A model generated the notes under the pieces. That model had not been told where the DNA came from, searched no databases, and saw only the letters and a list, made by a program, of their open reading frames with translations. A DNA stretch of 36,900 nucleotides from Planctomycetota bacterium (lineage in GTDB: Bacteria; Planctomycetota; UBA1135; GCA-002686595). Numbering within the stretch: the stretch's first letter is position 1; the number at the start of each line of letters is the position of its first letter. Made by a program: the position numbers and the translations under genes. Shown here piece after piece: positions 30,481-36,900 of this stretch. The DNA is taken from contig JACRIN010000110.1 in assembly GCA_016220085.1 (NCBI GenBank), forward strand, positions 1 to 36,900, in the 5' to 3' direction.

Positions 30481-32087
30481 CGGGCGAGCGTCGCTTCGAG
30501 CACCGGCTCGCGCGAGAGCTCGAGCGCTCGCACGTGCGTCGCCGTCACGCTGGGCTGCAGCACGGTGTGCGCGCGCCACGCGTCGGTCGGCTTCGGGAAC
30601 TCGATGCGGAAGTGCGCGCCGCGCGATTCCTCGCGCGCGAGCGCCGACGTCGCCATCAGGCCCGCGACGGTCAGCATGTTGACGAGCTCGAACGCCTTCG
30701 GCTCGGTCGCCGCCTGGCCGATCACCGCGCGCGTCCAGAAGCGGATCTTGTCGCGCGCGTCCTGGATCGCCGGACCGGTGCGCACGATGCCCATCTGACG
30801 CCACATCAACGCCTTCAGCGAGTACGTCATGTCCTCGATGTTGATGCGCACGTCCTTGGGCGGCGCCGCGCGGTCGTGGCGGACCACCTGATCGAGCGGC
30901 ATCGTCGGCGCTCCGCGCGACTTGGTCGCCGCGAGCTCGCCGGCGCGCGCGCCGAGCACCAGACCCTCGAGCAGCGAGTTCGAACCCATCCGATTCGCGC
31001 CATGGAGGCCGGAAGACGCGCATTCGCCGACCGCCCAGAGCCCCGCGACGTTGGTGCGGCCGTCGAGATCGACGCGAATGCCGCCGATCATGTAGTGCGC
31101 ACCCGGACGCACCGGGATCGGGTTCTTCGCGATGTCGATGCCGAAGTAGTGGCAGATGCGACTGATGCCGGGGAAGAGCTCGTGCGGATCGCGCTCGAGA
31201 TCGGAGAGGTCGAGATAGACGTTGGTGTCGCCGGTCTTGACCATGCGATCGAAGCACGCGCGGCTGACGACGTCGCGCGGAGCGAGCTCCGCCTTCTCGT
31301 CGTACTCGGGCATGAAGCGCACGCCGCTCTTGTCGAGCAGCTTGCCGCCCGCGCCGCGCACGATCTCGCTGACGAGCACGCGCGCCGCGCCGGCGATGTA
31401 CAGACACGTCGGGTGGAACTGGAAGAACTCGAGATCGCGCACCGCGGCGCCCGCGCGCAGCGCCATCGCGAGGCCGTCGCCGGTCGCGATCGACGGATTG
31501 GTGGTCTCGCGGAAGACCTGGCCCGCACCGCCGGTCGCGAGCACGATCTCGGAAGCCGCGAAGACGACGAGCTCGCCGCGCGCGCTCTGGCAGAGCACGC
31601 CGATCGCGCGCCCCGCCTCGTCGGTGAAGAGATCGAGCGCCATCGTGCGCTCGAAGGTCGTGACCTCCGCGCGCGTCGCGACCGATTCGTTGAGCGTGCG
31701 CTGGATCTCCGCGCCGGTCGCCGCGCCGCCCGCGTGCACGATGCGCGCGCGCGAGTGACCGCCCTCGCGGGAGAGATCGAGCATGCCGTGGCGAGTCAGG
31801 TCGAACCGCGCGCCCCACTCGATCAGGCGATCGATCGCCGCCGGTCCGCCGCGAACGACGCGCTCGACCGCATCGACTTCGCTGAGGCCGCAACCGACCG
31901 CGAGCGTGTCGGCGACGTGGATCTCGTACGAGTCGTCCGGCCCGAGCACCGCCGCGACGCCTCCTTGGGCGTAGCTCGTGTTGGTCTCGGCGAGCGTGTC
32001 CTTCGCGATCAGCGCGACCGACGCGCCTGCGGAGGCGGCGGAAAGCGCCGCCATGTTCCCGGCGACACCGCTGCCGAGCACCACCAC
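30477..32087 (-). CDS. nadB: L-aspartate oxidase
   Basis: An FAD enzyme that oxidises L-aspartate to iminoaspartate, the first step of NAD synthesis. From the first GTG it has 536 residues: VVLGSGVAGN (dinucleotide fold at the very N-terminus), NTSYAQGGVAA, LATGGAG, PGAHYMIGGI, and the signature SSGLHGANRMGSNSLLEG. The C-terminal domain matches the succinate dehydrogenase/aspartate oxidase helical region. The GTG at 32087 cuts into the FAD-binding strand. The frame is open upstream to 32220 and encodes a family-like RYLIPF...LPLYRFDV, but it contains no ATG, GTG or TTG, so the real start is probably a rare codon such as the CTG at 32165. nadA and nadC are not in the window. Confidence 0.93.
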   Translation of the reverse strand: MVVLGSGVAGNMAALSAASAGASVALIAKDTLAETNTSYAQGGVAAVLGPDDSYEIHVADTLAVGCGLSEVDAVERVVRGGPAAIDRLIEWGARFDLTRHGMLDLSREGGHSRARIVHAGGAATGAEIQRTLNESVATRAEVTTFERTMALDLFTDEAGRAIGVLCQSARGELVVFAASEIVLATGGAGQVFRETTNPSIATGDGLAMALRAGAAVRDLEFFQFHPTCLYIAGAARVLVSEIVRGAGGKLLDKSGVRFMPEYDEKAELAPRDVVSRACFDRMVKTGDTNVYLDLSDLERDPHELFPGISRICHYFGIDIAKNPIPVRPGAHYMIGGIRVDLDGRTNVAGLWAVGECASSGLHGANRMGSNSLLEGLVLGARAGELAATKSRGAPTMPLDQVVRHDRAAPPKDVRINIEDMTYSLKALMWRQMGIVRTGPAIQDARDKIRFWTRAVIGQAATEPKAFELVNMLTVAGLMATSALAREESRGAHFRIEFPKPTDAWRAHTVLQPSVTATHVRALELSREPVLEATLAR

Positions 32088-32222
32088 GTCGAAGCGGTAG
32101 AGCGGCAGTTGCCGCAGCTGGAAGGGGATCAGATAGCGGTCGAGGTCGATCTCGACGCGCGACAGAGGCTGGGCGTGCGGCTTCAGGGTCGGGGTCCCGG
32201 GTGAGGGTGGCTCAGGATTCTA

Positions 32223-32563
32223 CGCCTCGGCGAGGGTGGGAGGAGCGTCGCGGGGGCTGAACGGGCGGGTCCTTCGACGGCTTCGCTCGCGCCGGAGGGG
32301 TCGACTCGAACGCGCGGAGCCGTTGCGCTTTCCTCGAGGACTCCGTCCAGGCGCCGTGTTGCCGCCGCTGCGCGGCGACGTCGCGAGCGCGCCCGGCGTC
32401 CACGCCTCTTCGTTGAGCCTTGACCCTAACTGCGCCCTAACTTTTTCGAGTTTCGAGTCCATGGCCGGCGAGCGCCGCCGATACATTAGGTAGGTGTTAG
32501 GGTTCGCGGCGAGACGGCGTACCGCACGTCGGCTCACCCCAGCAATCGAAAGGAATCGAAGCC
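32223..32563. other. gene-free promoter region between nadB and lexA
   Basis: 341 bp with no convincing gene; the 85-codon open frame is a shadow. The right half (32420-32510) is visibly less GC-rich than the rest of the window and contains the repeat array at 32424-32502. It also has a direct repeat tttcgag-tttcgag at 32444-32457 and a TACATT that could be a -10 at 32482-32487. The left half should hold the nadB promoter, but none is evident. Confidence 0.6.
32424..32502. promoter_or_regulatory. operator-like array upstream of lexA
   Basis: CCCTAAC occurs at 32424-32430 and 32435-32441. On the opposite strand, related heptamers (TTAGG core) occur at 32486-32490 and 32497-32501. Each pair is spaced exactly 11 bp, one helical turn, and the pairs face each other about 45 bp apart. 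This suits cooperative binding of a regulator at a small looped operator. It does not match LexA boxes I know. Confidence 0.5.
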
Positions 32564-32650
32564 ATGGCCAACGCGATCAAGCTCGCCCGCAAGGAAGCGA
32601 CCACGTTGCTCTTCTTCGGACTGCTCGTCGTCCTCACCTTCTGCGTCTGA
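32564..32650 (+). CDS. 28-residue membrane peptide
   Basis: A short gene: a basic, amphipathic N-terminus (MANAIKLARKEA) then one hydrophobic segment (TTLLFFGLLVVLTFCV) to the stop. GAAAGGAA lies about 10 nt upstream of the ATG, a better Shine-Dalgarno than most genes here. It starts 16 bp upstream of lexA in the same orientation, so both are likely on one transcript. The layout resembles small SOS- or stress-induced membrane peptides and type I toxins, but there is no sequence evidence for a function. Confidence 0.6.
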   Translation: MANAIKLARKEATTLLFFGLLVVLTFCV

Positions 32651-32666
32651 CGCCGGATCTCCCCCA

Positions 32667-33305
32667 TTGAGCAGGCTCCCCCTCACCAAGCGTCAGCTCC
32701 AGATCCTCGACTTCTACAAGGCGTACACCCGCGAGCACGGGCTCTCCCCGACGCTCGAGGAAGTCGCGCAGCACTTCGGGGTCAACAAGGTCACGATCTT
32801 CGGCCACGTCTCGGAGCTCGAACGCAAGGGCGTGCTGATCAAGTCGGCCGCCAAGAAGAGCCGCGCGCGCCAGCTCGCGTTCGAGGACGTCGCGCCACTC
32901 GCGCCGCTTGTTTCGACACCCGTCGGCGACCGGCGAGGCGTCGTCACGATCCTCGGCCGGATCGCGGCGGGCTCGCCGATCGAGACGATCGAGGATCCCG
33001 AGGAGCTCGAGCTCGCCGACCTGCTGCCGCGCGACCGCGAGTGCTACGCCCTGCGCGTCCGCGGGAATTCGATGATCGAGGACGGCATCCACGACGGCGA
33101 CCTCGTGCTGGTCGAGCGCAAGCAAACCGCGCACGACGGCGAGGTGGTCGTCGCGGTGCTGCCTGACGAAGAGGCGACGCTCAAGCGCTTCTACCGCGAG
33201 CCCGACGGCGTGCGCCTCGAGCCCGCGAACTCCTCTCTCCAGCCGATCCACGCGCCCTCGGTCGAGATCCGCGGCGTCGTGATCGGCGTCGTCCGCCGGT
33301 ACTGA
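32667..33305 (+). CDS. lexA: LexA family SOS repressor
   Basis: A 212-residue repressor. The N-terminal winged helix-turn-helix (1-70) includes LTKRQLQILDFYKAY and GLSPTLEEVAQHFGVNKVTIFGHVSELERKG. The C-terminal peptidase S24 domain has the self-cleavage site IAAG (Ala101-Gly102), catalytic Ser135 in GNSMIEDGI and Lys173 in EATLKRF. RecA-stimulated autocleavage should inactivate it on DNA damage. It starts with TTG, 16 bp after the small peptide gene. The recognition helix differs from E. coli, so the operator is expected to be lineage-specific. The array at 32424-32502 is a candidate for autoregulation. Confidence 0.93.
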   Translation: MSRLPLTKRQLQILDFYKAYTREHGLSPTLEEVAQHFGVNKVTIFGHVSELERKGVLIKSAAKKSRARQLAFEDVAPLAPLVSTPVGDRRGVVTILGRIAAGSPIETIEDPEELELADLLPRDRECYALRVRGNSMIEDGIHDGDLVLVERKQTAHDGEVVVAVLPDEEATLKRFYREPDGVRLEPANSSLQPIHAPSVEIRGVVIGVVRRY

Positions 33306-33587
33306 GCGTCGCGCCCGCCGGCACGGCGCGGCGCCGCGCCCACGTGCCACGGCGCGCGTCCCGCGTCCTCAGGTGCTCGGCAGTGCCGCGCGCTCACGCT
33401 CCGCCGGGCTTGCCCGGCCTTCCCCGATCTTCATCTGCGTTCATCGAACACCGCCGGCCTCCGCCGGACTCCAAGAGCAACCCGCGTCGAGCCGCGAGCT
33501 CGGCGCGGGTTGCAAGCGTTCCGGCACGCTCCTACCATCCGCCGCGCGTTCGCGCCCCCCCGCGCAACGCCATCCCACAGGCCCGCA
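33306..33587. other. lexA to flippase intergenic region
   Basis: 282 bp. Apart from the hairpin at 33320-33348 I see only low-complexity, GC-rich sequence with arginine-rich shadow frames. Confidence 0.5.
33320..33348 (+). terminator. hairpin downstream of lexA
   Basis: GGCACG + GCGCG pairs with CGCGC + CGTGCC around a GCGC loop, with a 3-nt bulge (CCA). It lies 14 bp past the stop codon. There is no T-run. Confidence 0.5.
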
Positions 33588-35060
33588 GTGCTGCGCGAAG
33601 CGATCCAGAAGCTGACGCGCCACGCGCTGACGTACGCCGCCGCCGAGCAGATGTCGCGCGTCGCCGGGTTCCTGCTGATCCCGCTGTTCACCCACTACCT
33701 CACGGAGTCGGACTACGGCACGAAGGAGCTCTTCGCGGTCACGGTCGCGGTGCTCGCGCAGCTCTGCGGGATCAACATCACCAACGCGATGGCGCGTCAC
33801 TACTTCGACGACGCCGATCCCGACCGCAAGCGGCTGGTCGTCAGCACGACGTGGCTCGCGGTCGCGACGCTCGCCGGCGCGGTCGTGCTGCTGCTCGGCG
33901 CCGCGACCTGGATGTTCGACGGCCGCGGCTGGCTCGCCGAACCGGGAGGAGCGACGCTCGCGCGGCTCTCGCTCGCGATCCTGTGGTTCCAGCTCGCCCG
34001 TGAGGTGCTCGCGCGCTACCTGCAGACCGAGCAGCGCTCGCTCGCGTTCGGCGTCTTCTCGATCTCCAAGGTCGTCTGCGAGCTCGCGCTCCAAGTTTGG
34101 TTCGTCGCGGGGCTCGAGCGCGGGCTGATCGGCGCGTTCGAGGCCGTCGCGCTCTCGGAGGCGATCTTCGCGAGCCTGCTCGGCCTCTGGATCCTGCCGC
34201 GGATCGGCCTGCGCTTCTCCCGCGCGATCTTCGGCGGACTGCTCGCGTTCGCGTTGCCGCTGGTCCCGAACGGCGTGCTGCAGTTCTGCCTGCACTCGTC
34301 CGATCGCTACTTCGTCGCGGCGCTCGCGACGCGCGACGACGTCGGCATCTACGCGCTCGCCTACAAGCTCGGCTACATCGGGAACTACCTGCTGCTCGCG
34401 CCGTTCCTGATGGTCTGGTACCCGTACGTGTTCTCGCTGGTCGCGCCCGAGAAGCAGAAGCGCGTCATCGCCGAGCTCGGTCCGCACTTCCTCTACTTGA
34501 TGGCGAGCGTCACGCTCGCGCTCTCGTGCTTCGCGCCGGAGATCGTCGGCGTGCTCGCTCGGCGCGAGGGCTACCTCGCCGCGGCCGACGCCGTTCCGTG
34601 GATCGCGTTCGGGTACCTGTGCTGGGGTTGGTTCCAGTTCGCGCAGACCGGTTTCCACGTCGCGAAGGTCACCGGGCCGCTGCCGTGGCTCTCCGCCGGC
34701 GCGCTGGCGCTGAATGTCGTCGCCAACGTCGTGCTGATCCCCCGCTACGGCTTCGTCGGCGCGGCGATCGCGACCACGGCGAGCTTCGCGGCGCTGGCGG
34801 TCGCGACCCAGCTCGCCGTCCGCCGTACGTTCGAGTACGACTTCGCGTGGCGGCGCGTCGCGCTGACGCTCGCGCTCGCGGGAGGCCTCGCGGTCGCCGT
34901 CACCTGGCTCCGACCGAAGGCCGGAGCGAACGCGCCGTGGGTCGCGGGGGCGGTGATCGTCGCATGGGTGGCGTGGGGTTGGATCGGCTACCTGCGCGCC
35001 GACGAGCGCGGCACCCTGCTCGCGACGTGGCGCGACCTGCGAGCTCGCATGCGCTCGTGA
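33588..35060 (+). CDS. oligosaccharide/lipopolysaccharide flippase (MOP family, Wzx-like)
   Basis: 490 residues with about 12-14 predicted membrane helices, resembling polysaccharide-type flippases of the MOP superfamily that move lipid-linked sugars across the inner membrane. The N-terminal AAEQMSRVAGFLLIPLFTHYLTESDYG matches the family entry (a first helix followed by a Y(L)T..D(Y/F)G loop). The middle VPNGVLQFCLHSSDRYFVAAL fits the conserved helix 7 region. The GTG at 33588 is preferred. The frame extends to an ATG at 33510, but the added 26 residues are Arg/Pro-rich and unlike the family. Together with the CDP-alcohol enzyme downstream (39 bp gap) and the carbamoyltransferase it suggests a surface-glycan or envelope-lipid cluster. 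Confidence 0.86.
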   Translation: MLREAIQKLTRHALTYAAAEQMSRVAGFLLIPLFTHYLTESDYGTKELFAVTVAVLAQLCGINITNAMARHYFDDADPDRKRLVVSTTWLAVATLAGAVVLLLGAATWMFDGRGWLAEPGGATLARLSLAILWFQLAREVLARYLQTEQRSLAFGVFSISKVVCELALQVWFVAGLERGLIGAFEAVALSEAIFASLLGLWILPRIGLRFSRAIFGGLLAFALPLVPNGVLQFCLHSSDRYFVAALATRDDVGIYALAYKLGYIGNYLLLAPFLMVWYPYVFSLVAPEKQKRVIAELGPHFLYLMASVTLALSCFAPEIVGVLARREGYLAAADAVPWIAFGYLCWGWFQFAQTGFHVAKVTGPLPWLSAGALALNVVANVVLIPRYGFVGAAIATTASFAALAVATQLAVRRTFEYDFAWRRVALTLALAGGLAVAVTWLRPKAGANAPWVAGAVIVAWVAWGWIGYLRADERGTLLATWRDLRARMRS

Positions 35061-35073
35061 CGGCGATCCGTCG

Positions 35074-35079
35074 TAGAAT
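35074..35079 (+). promoter_or_regulatory. candidate -10 element TAGAAT
   Basis: TAGAAT in the 39-bp gap between the flippase and CDP-alcohol genes, 20 bp before the ATG. Third occurrence of this hexamer just upstream of a start codon in the window. Confidence 0.35.
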
Positions 35080-35099
35080 CACCGGGAGCATCGAGCACC

Positions 35100-36032
35100 A
35101 TGGGAGTCAGCTGGAGCGAGCTGCGCCGCGTCTGCCAGACGCCGGTGCGCGACACGAACGACGTCGCCGGTCTGCTTTACGGCGACCACGCGTCGCTGCC
35201 GATCACCAAGCTGATGGTCGACCTGCGCCTGTCGCCCGACCTCGCCTCGATCGGCTTCTTCGTCTGCGGATTGACCGGCGCGGTGCTGCAGGCGACGAGC
35301 GGCGTGCTCGCGGCGGTCGCGTCGGCGCTGCTGGTGCTCTACTACGTGCTCGACTGCGTCGACGGCGAGGTCGCACGGTTCCAGCGCGTGTGCGACGTGA
35401 AGTGGGGCTACTTCGACTTCCTGTTCCACATGCTGGTCAAGCCGCTGGTGTTTTGCGGCGTCGCGGTCGGCCTGTGGCGCGAGACCGGCGCGGCGTGGCC
35501 GATCTTCGCCGCGTTCGCGGCATCGACGGCGACGTTGTGGCTCAAGCTCTTCCTCGAAACGCCTGGGATCGTCTTCCTGAAGGAGTTCCTGCGCCGTTCG
35601 CGCAAGGCGGACTTCATCGCGGAGACCGCGAGGCCGATGGTCGACCGAGCGAAGGAGGTCGAGCTCGGCGCCCCTGACCACGGGGGCTACGAGGGCACCG
35701 AGGACACCGCGGGCACGGGAAGCACCGGCGCGCCGTTCCGGCTGCGCCTCGATCGGGTCACCGCGCGCGCGTTGATGACCAATTTCGACATCGGGCTCGT
35801 GCTGCTGCTCGCCGCGACGCTCGCGGACCTCGCGGTCGCGCCGTTCGACGTGCCGGTGCTCGGCCCGGTCGGCTTCCGCGGCGCGTGGATCGCCTACTAC
35901 GGCATCATCCTGCCGCTCGACTTCGCGGACTACCTGCGCACGTACCTGCTGAAGGGGCACTTCAATCGCGAGGTGACGCGCCTGCTCGCCCTCGCGCACC
36001 ACTTCTCGCTCGACTCGCGCCGCGAGCGCTGA
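35100..36032 (+). CDS. CDP-alcohol phosphotransferase family membrane protein
   Basis: A 310-residue integral membrane enzyme of the CDP-alcohol phosphotransferase family, which joins an alcohol to a CDP-activated lipid or polyol. The signature region is DCVDGEVAR (85-93) followed by WGYFDFLFH (102-110). Asp85, Asp88, Gly89, Ala92, Arg93 and Asp106 match the D-x2-D-G-x2-A-R...D pattern, but the fourth Asp position is His110 and the glycine spacing is one short. The variant may belong to a subfamily with a different acceptor. A low-complexity loop (residues about 190-215) separates the N-terminal catalytic half from a C-terminal set of helices. The substrate cannot be named. Confidence 0.83.
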   Translation: MGVSWSELRRVCQTPVRDTNDVAGLLYGDHASLPITKLMVDLRLSPDLASIGFFVCGLTGAVLQATSGVLAAVASALLVLYYVLDCVDGEVARFQRVCDVKWGYFDFLFHMLVKPLVFCGVAVGLWRETGAAWPIFAAFAASTATLWLKLFLETPGIVFLKEFLRRSRKADFIAETARPMVDRAKEVELGAPDHGGYEGTEDTAGTGSTGAPFRLRLDRVTARALMTNFDIGLVLLLAATLADLAVAPFDVPVLGPVGFRGAWIAYYGIILPLDFADYLRTYLLKGHFNREVTRLLALAHHFSLDSRRER

Positions 36033-36046
36033 GCTACTCCCTCCGA

Positions 36047-36068
36047 AAGCGCTCGCGTGGCGGCGCTT
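36047..36068. terminator. hairpin between convergent genes
   Basis: AAGCGC/GCGCTT (6 bp) with a 10-nt loop in the 35-bp gap between the CDP-alcohol gene and the carbamoyltransferase gene. Weak by itself. Confidence 0.35.
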
Positions 36069-36900
36069 CAGCGCTTCGCGAGCAGCGGATTCTCGACCCA
36101 GTACGGACCGATCGCCAGCGCGTCGATCCGACCGTCGAGGAAGGCGCGCACCGCATCGCGCGGCGAGCACACGATCGGCTCCTCGTGCATGTTGAAGCTC
36201 GTGTTGATCAAGCTCGGGATGCCCGACAGCCGCTCGTACTCGTCGAGGATGCGCCAGTACTCGGCGTTGACCTCGCGGCGGACGAGCTGCGGTCGCGCAG
36301 TGCCGTCGACGTGCACCGCGGCGGGGCACTGCGCTTTCATCTTCGGCGTGCAATCGAAGGTCAGCGTCATGAACTCGGCGGCGTGCTCGGCGCCGGCGAG
36401 GTGCTCGTAGCAGCTCGCGCGCGCCTCCCACTTCGTCACCGGCGCGAACGGCATGAACTCGGTGCGCGCGAGGCGTTGGTTCAGCCATTGGTTCACCTTC
36501 GGCTCGCGTCCGTGATAGAGGATCGAGCGATTGCCGAGCGCGCGCGGCCCGTACTCCATGCGTCCGGCGAAGCGCGCGACGACCAGGCCGGCGTGGATCT
36601 GCTCGGCGACGGTGCGCGCGAGCTCGGTCGGCTCACGGAACGCGAGCTGTTCCGCCTCCAGCGCGGCGCGAATCTCCGCGGGGGAGTACTCCGGACCGAA
36701 GTACACGTCGTGGAACGACTCGCGCACCCCGCCGGGCCACGTCAGGTTCAGCGCGAGCCCGGTGCCGCACCCGCCGTCGCCCATGTTCGGATACACGAAC
36801 GTCCCCGCGACGCCTTCGAGCTCGTGGAGCCGTTGATTCATCTTCACGTTGGCGCACACGCCGCCGGAGAGCACGACGTGGCGGGCCCCGGTGCGCGCGA
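36068..36900 (-). CDS. carbamoyltransferase (NodU/CmcH family), 5' truncated by window edge
   Basis: The C-terminal about 277 residues of a carbamoyltransferase, with no start because the gene runs off the right edge. The frame continues past the first GTG (36874) as RTGARHVVLSGGVCANVKMN, matching the ATP-binding kinase-like (YrdC/HSP70-type) segment LAGGVAxNxxxN. The C-terminal domain has EYGPRALGNRSIL and SLINTSFNMHEEPIVCSP, the hallmark motifs of NodU/CmcH/TobZ C-termini. These enzymes use carbamoyl phosphate and ATP to carbamoylate sugar or antibiotic hydroxyls. With the flippase nearby, modification of a surface glycan is plausible. The full-length family is about 570-600 residues. Confidence 0.92.
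   Translation of the reverse strand, partial: ARTGARHVVLSGGVCANVKMNQRLHELEGVAGTFVYPNMGDGGCGTGLALNLTWPGGVRESFHDVYFGPEYSPAEIRAALEAEQLAFREPTELARTVAEQIHAGLVVARFAGRMEYGPRALGNRSILYHGREPKVNQWLNQRLARTEFMPFAPVTKWEARASCYEHLAGAEHAAEFMTLTFDCTPKMKAQCPAAVHVDGTARPQLVRREVNAEYWRILDEYERLSGIPSLINTSFNMHEEPIVCSPRDAVRAFLDGRIDALAIGPYWVENPLLAKR

Noticed and set aside
32420..32425. TTGACC as the -35 of a canonical lexA promoter
   Set aside because: No acceptable -10 follows at 16-18 nt (the positions read as a T/C run), so I did not call it.
32236..32493. 85-codon plus-strand frame upstream of the small peptide gene
   Set aside because: Arg-rich shadow-like composition running through the repeat array; no start signal.

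Overview
The window is a GC-rich (about 70% by eye) bacterial chromosome segment densely packed with single genes and short operons on both strands. I infer an uncultured-type Planctomycetota bacterium. The clues are a secreted nuclease ending in a Ca-loop segment plus a C-terminal domain I associate with that phylum, several secreted FG-GAP/VCBS repeat proteins, a fused SecDF, many genes without Shine-Dalgarno sequences, and an alkaline-phosphatase-fold 'sulfatase'. No rRNA, tRNA, CRISPR array, IS element or prophage was recognised.

Layout, left to right. Positions 1-126 are an 18-bp tandem repeat. A two-gene biotin-dependent carboxylase operon follows (carboxyltransferase plus biotin carrier), then an orphan DNA methyltransferase, a minus-strand FG-GAP lipoprotein, a divergent sulfatase-like hydrolase, a radical SAM protein and a secreted endonuclease/exonuclease/phosphatase-family protein. 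Next is a plus-strand run of a TIGR01777 epimerase, acpS and a methyltransferase. From 13000 to 19697 nearly everything is on the minus strand and regulatory: an ECF sigma operon with a small membrane anti-sigma candidate and two Spy/CnrX-like periplasmic sensor proteins, then a cupin fragment, two paralogous VCBS-repeat proteins, a ChrR-type zinc anti-sigma factor and its ECF sigma factor. Divergent from that sigma factor lies a plus-strand set of secreted proteins: DUF4331, DUF4198 and a spherulin-4/GH135-like protein.

The right third is mostly housekeeping: ribE, trmD-rplS, secDF, a LysM protein, hflX-nadB (minus), a 28-codon membrane peptide gene followed by lexA, a MOP-type flippase, a CDP-alcohol phosphotransferase and, running off the right edge, a NodU/CmcH-type carbamoyltransferase.

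The most interesting system is the RpoE/ChrR-like module at 18214-21334. The intergenic region between the sigma factor and DUF4331 holds two divergent, almost identical promoter elements (TGAATCC, then 16 or 17 nt, then CGTA). They resemble the singlet-oxygen RpoE promoter consensus of Rhodobacter, which suggests an autoregulated switch controlling the DUF4331 gene. The 3' cupin part of the anti-sigma gene is also present as a 251-bp copy (seven differences) 3 kb away. Other oddities are 21-bp repeats inserted in frame into both the sigma factor and riboflavin synthase, a nadB without any ATG/GTG/TTG at its conserved N-terminus, an operator-like array of 11-bp-spaced heptamers upstream of lexA, and hairpins without U-tracts at gene ends.
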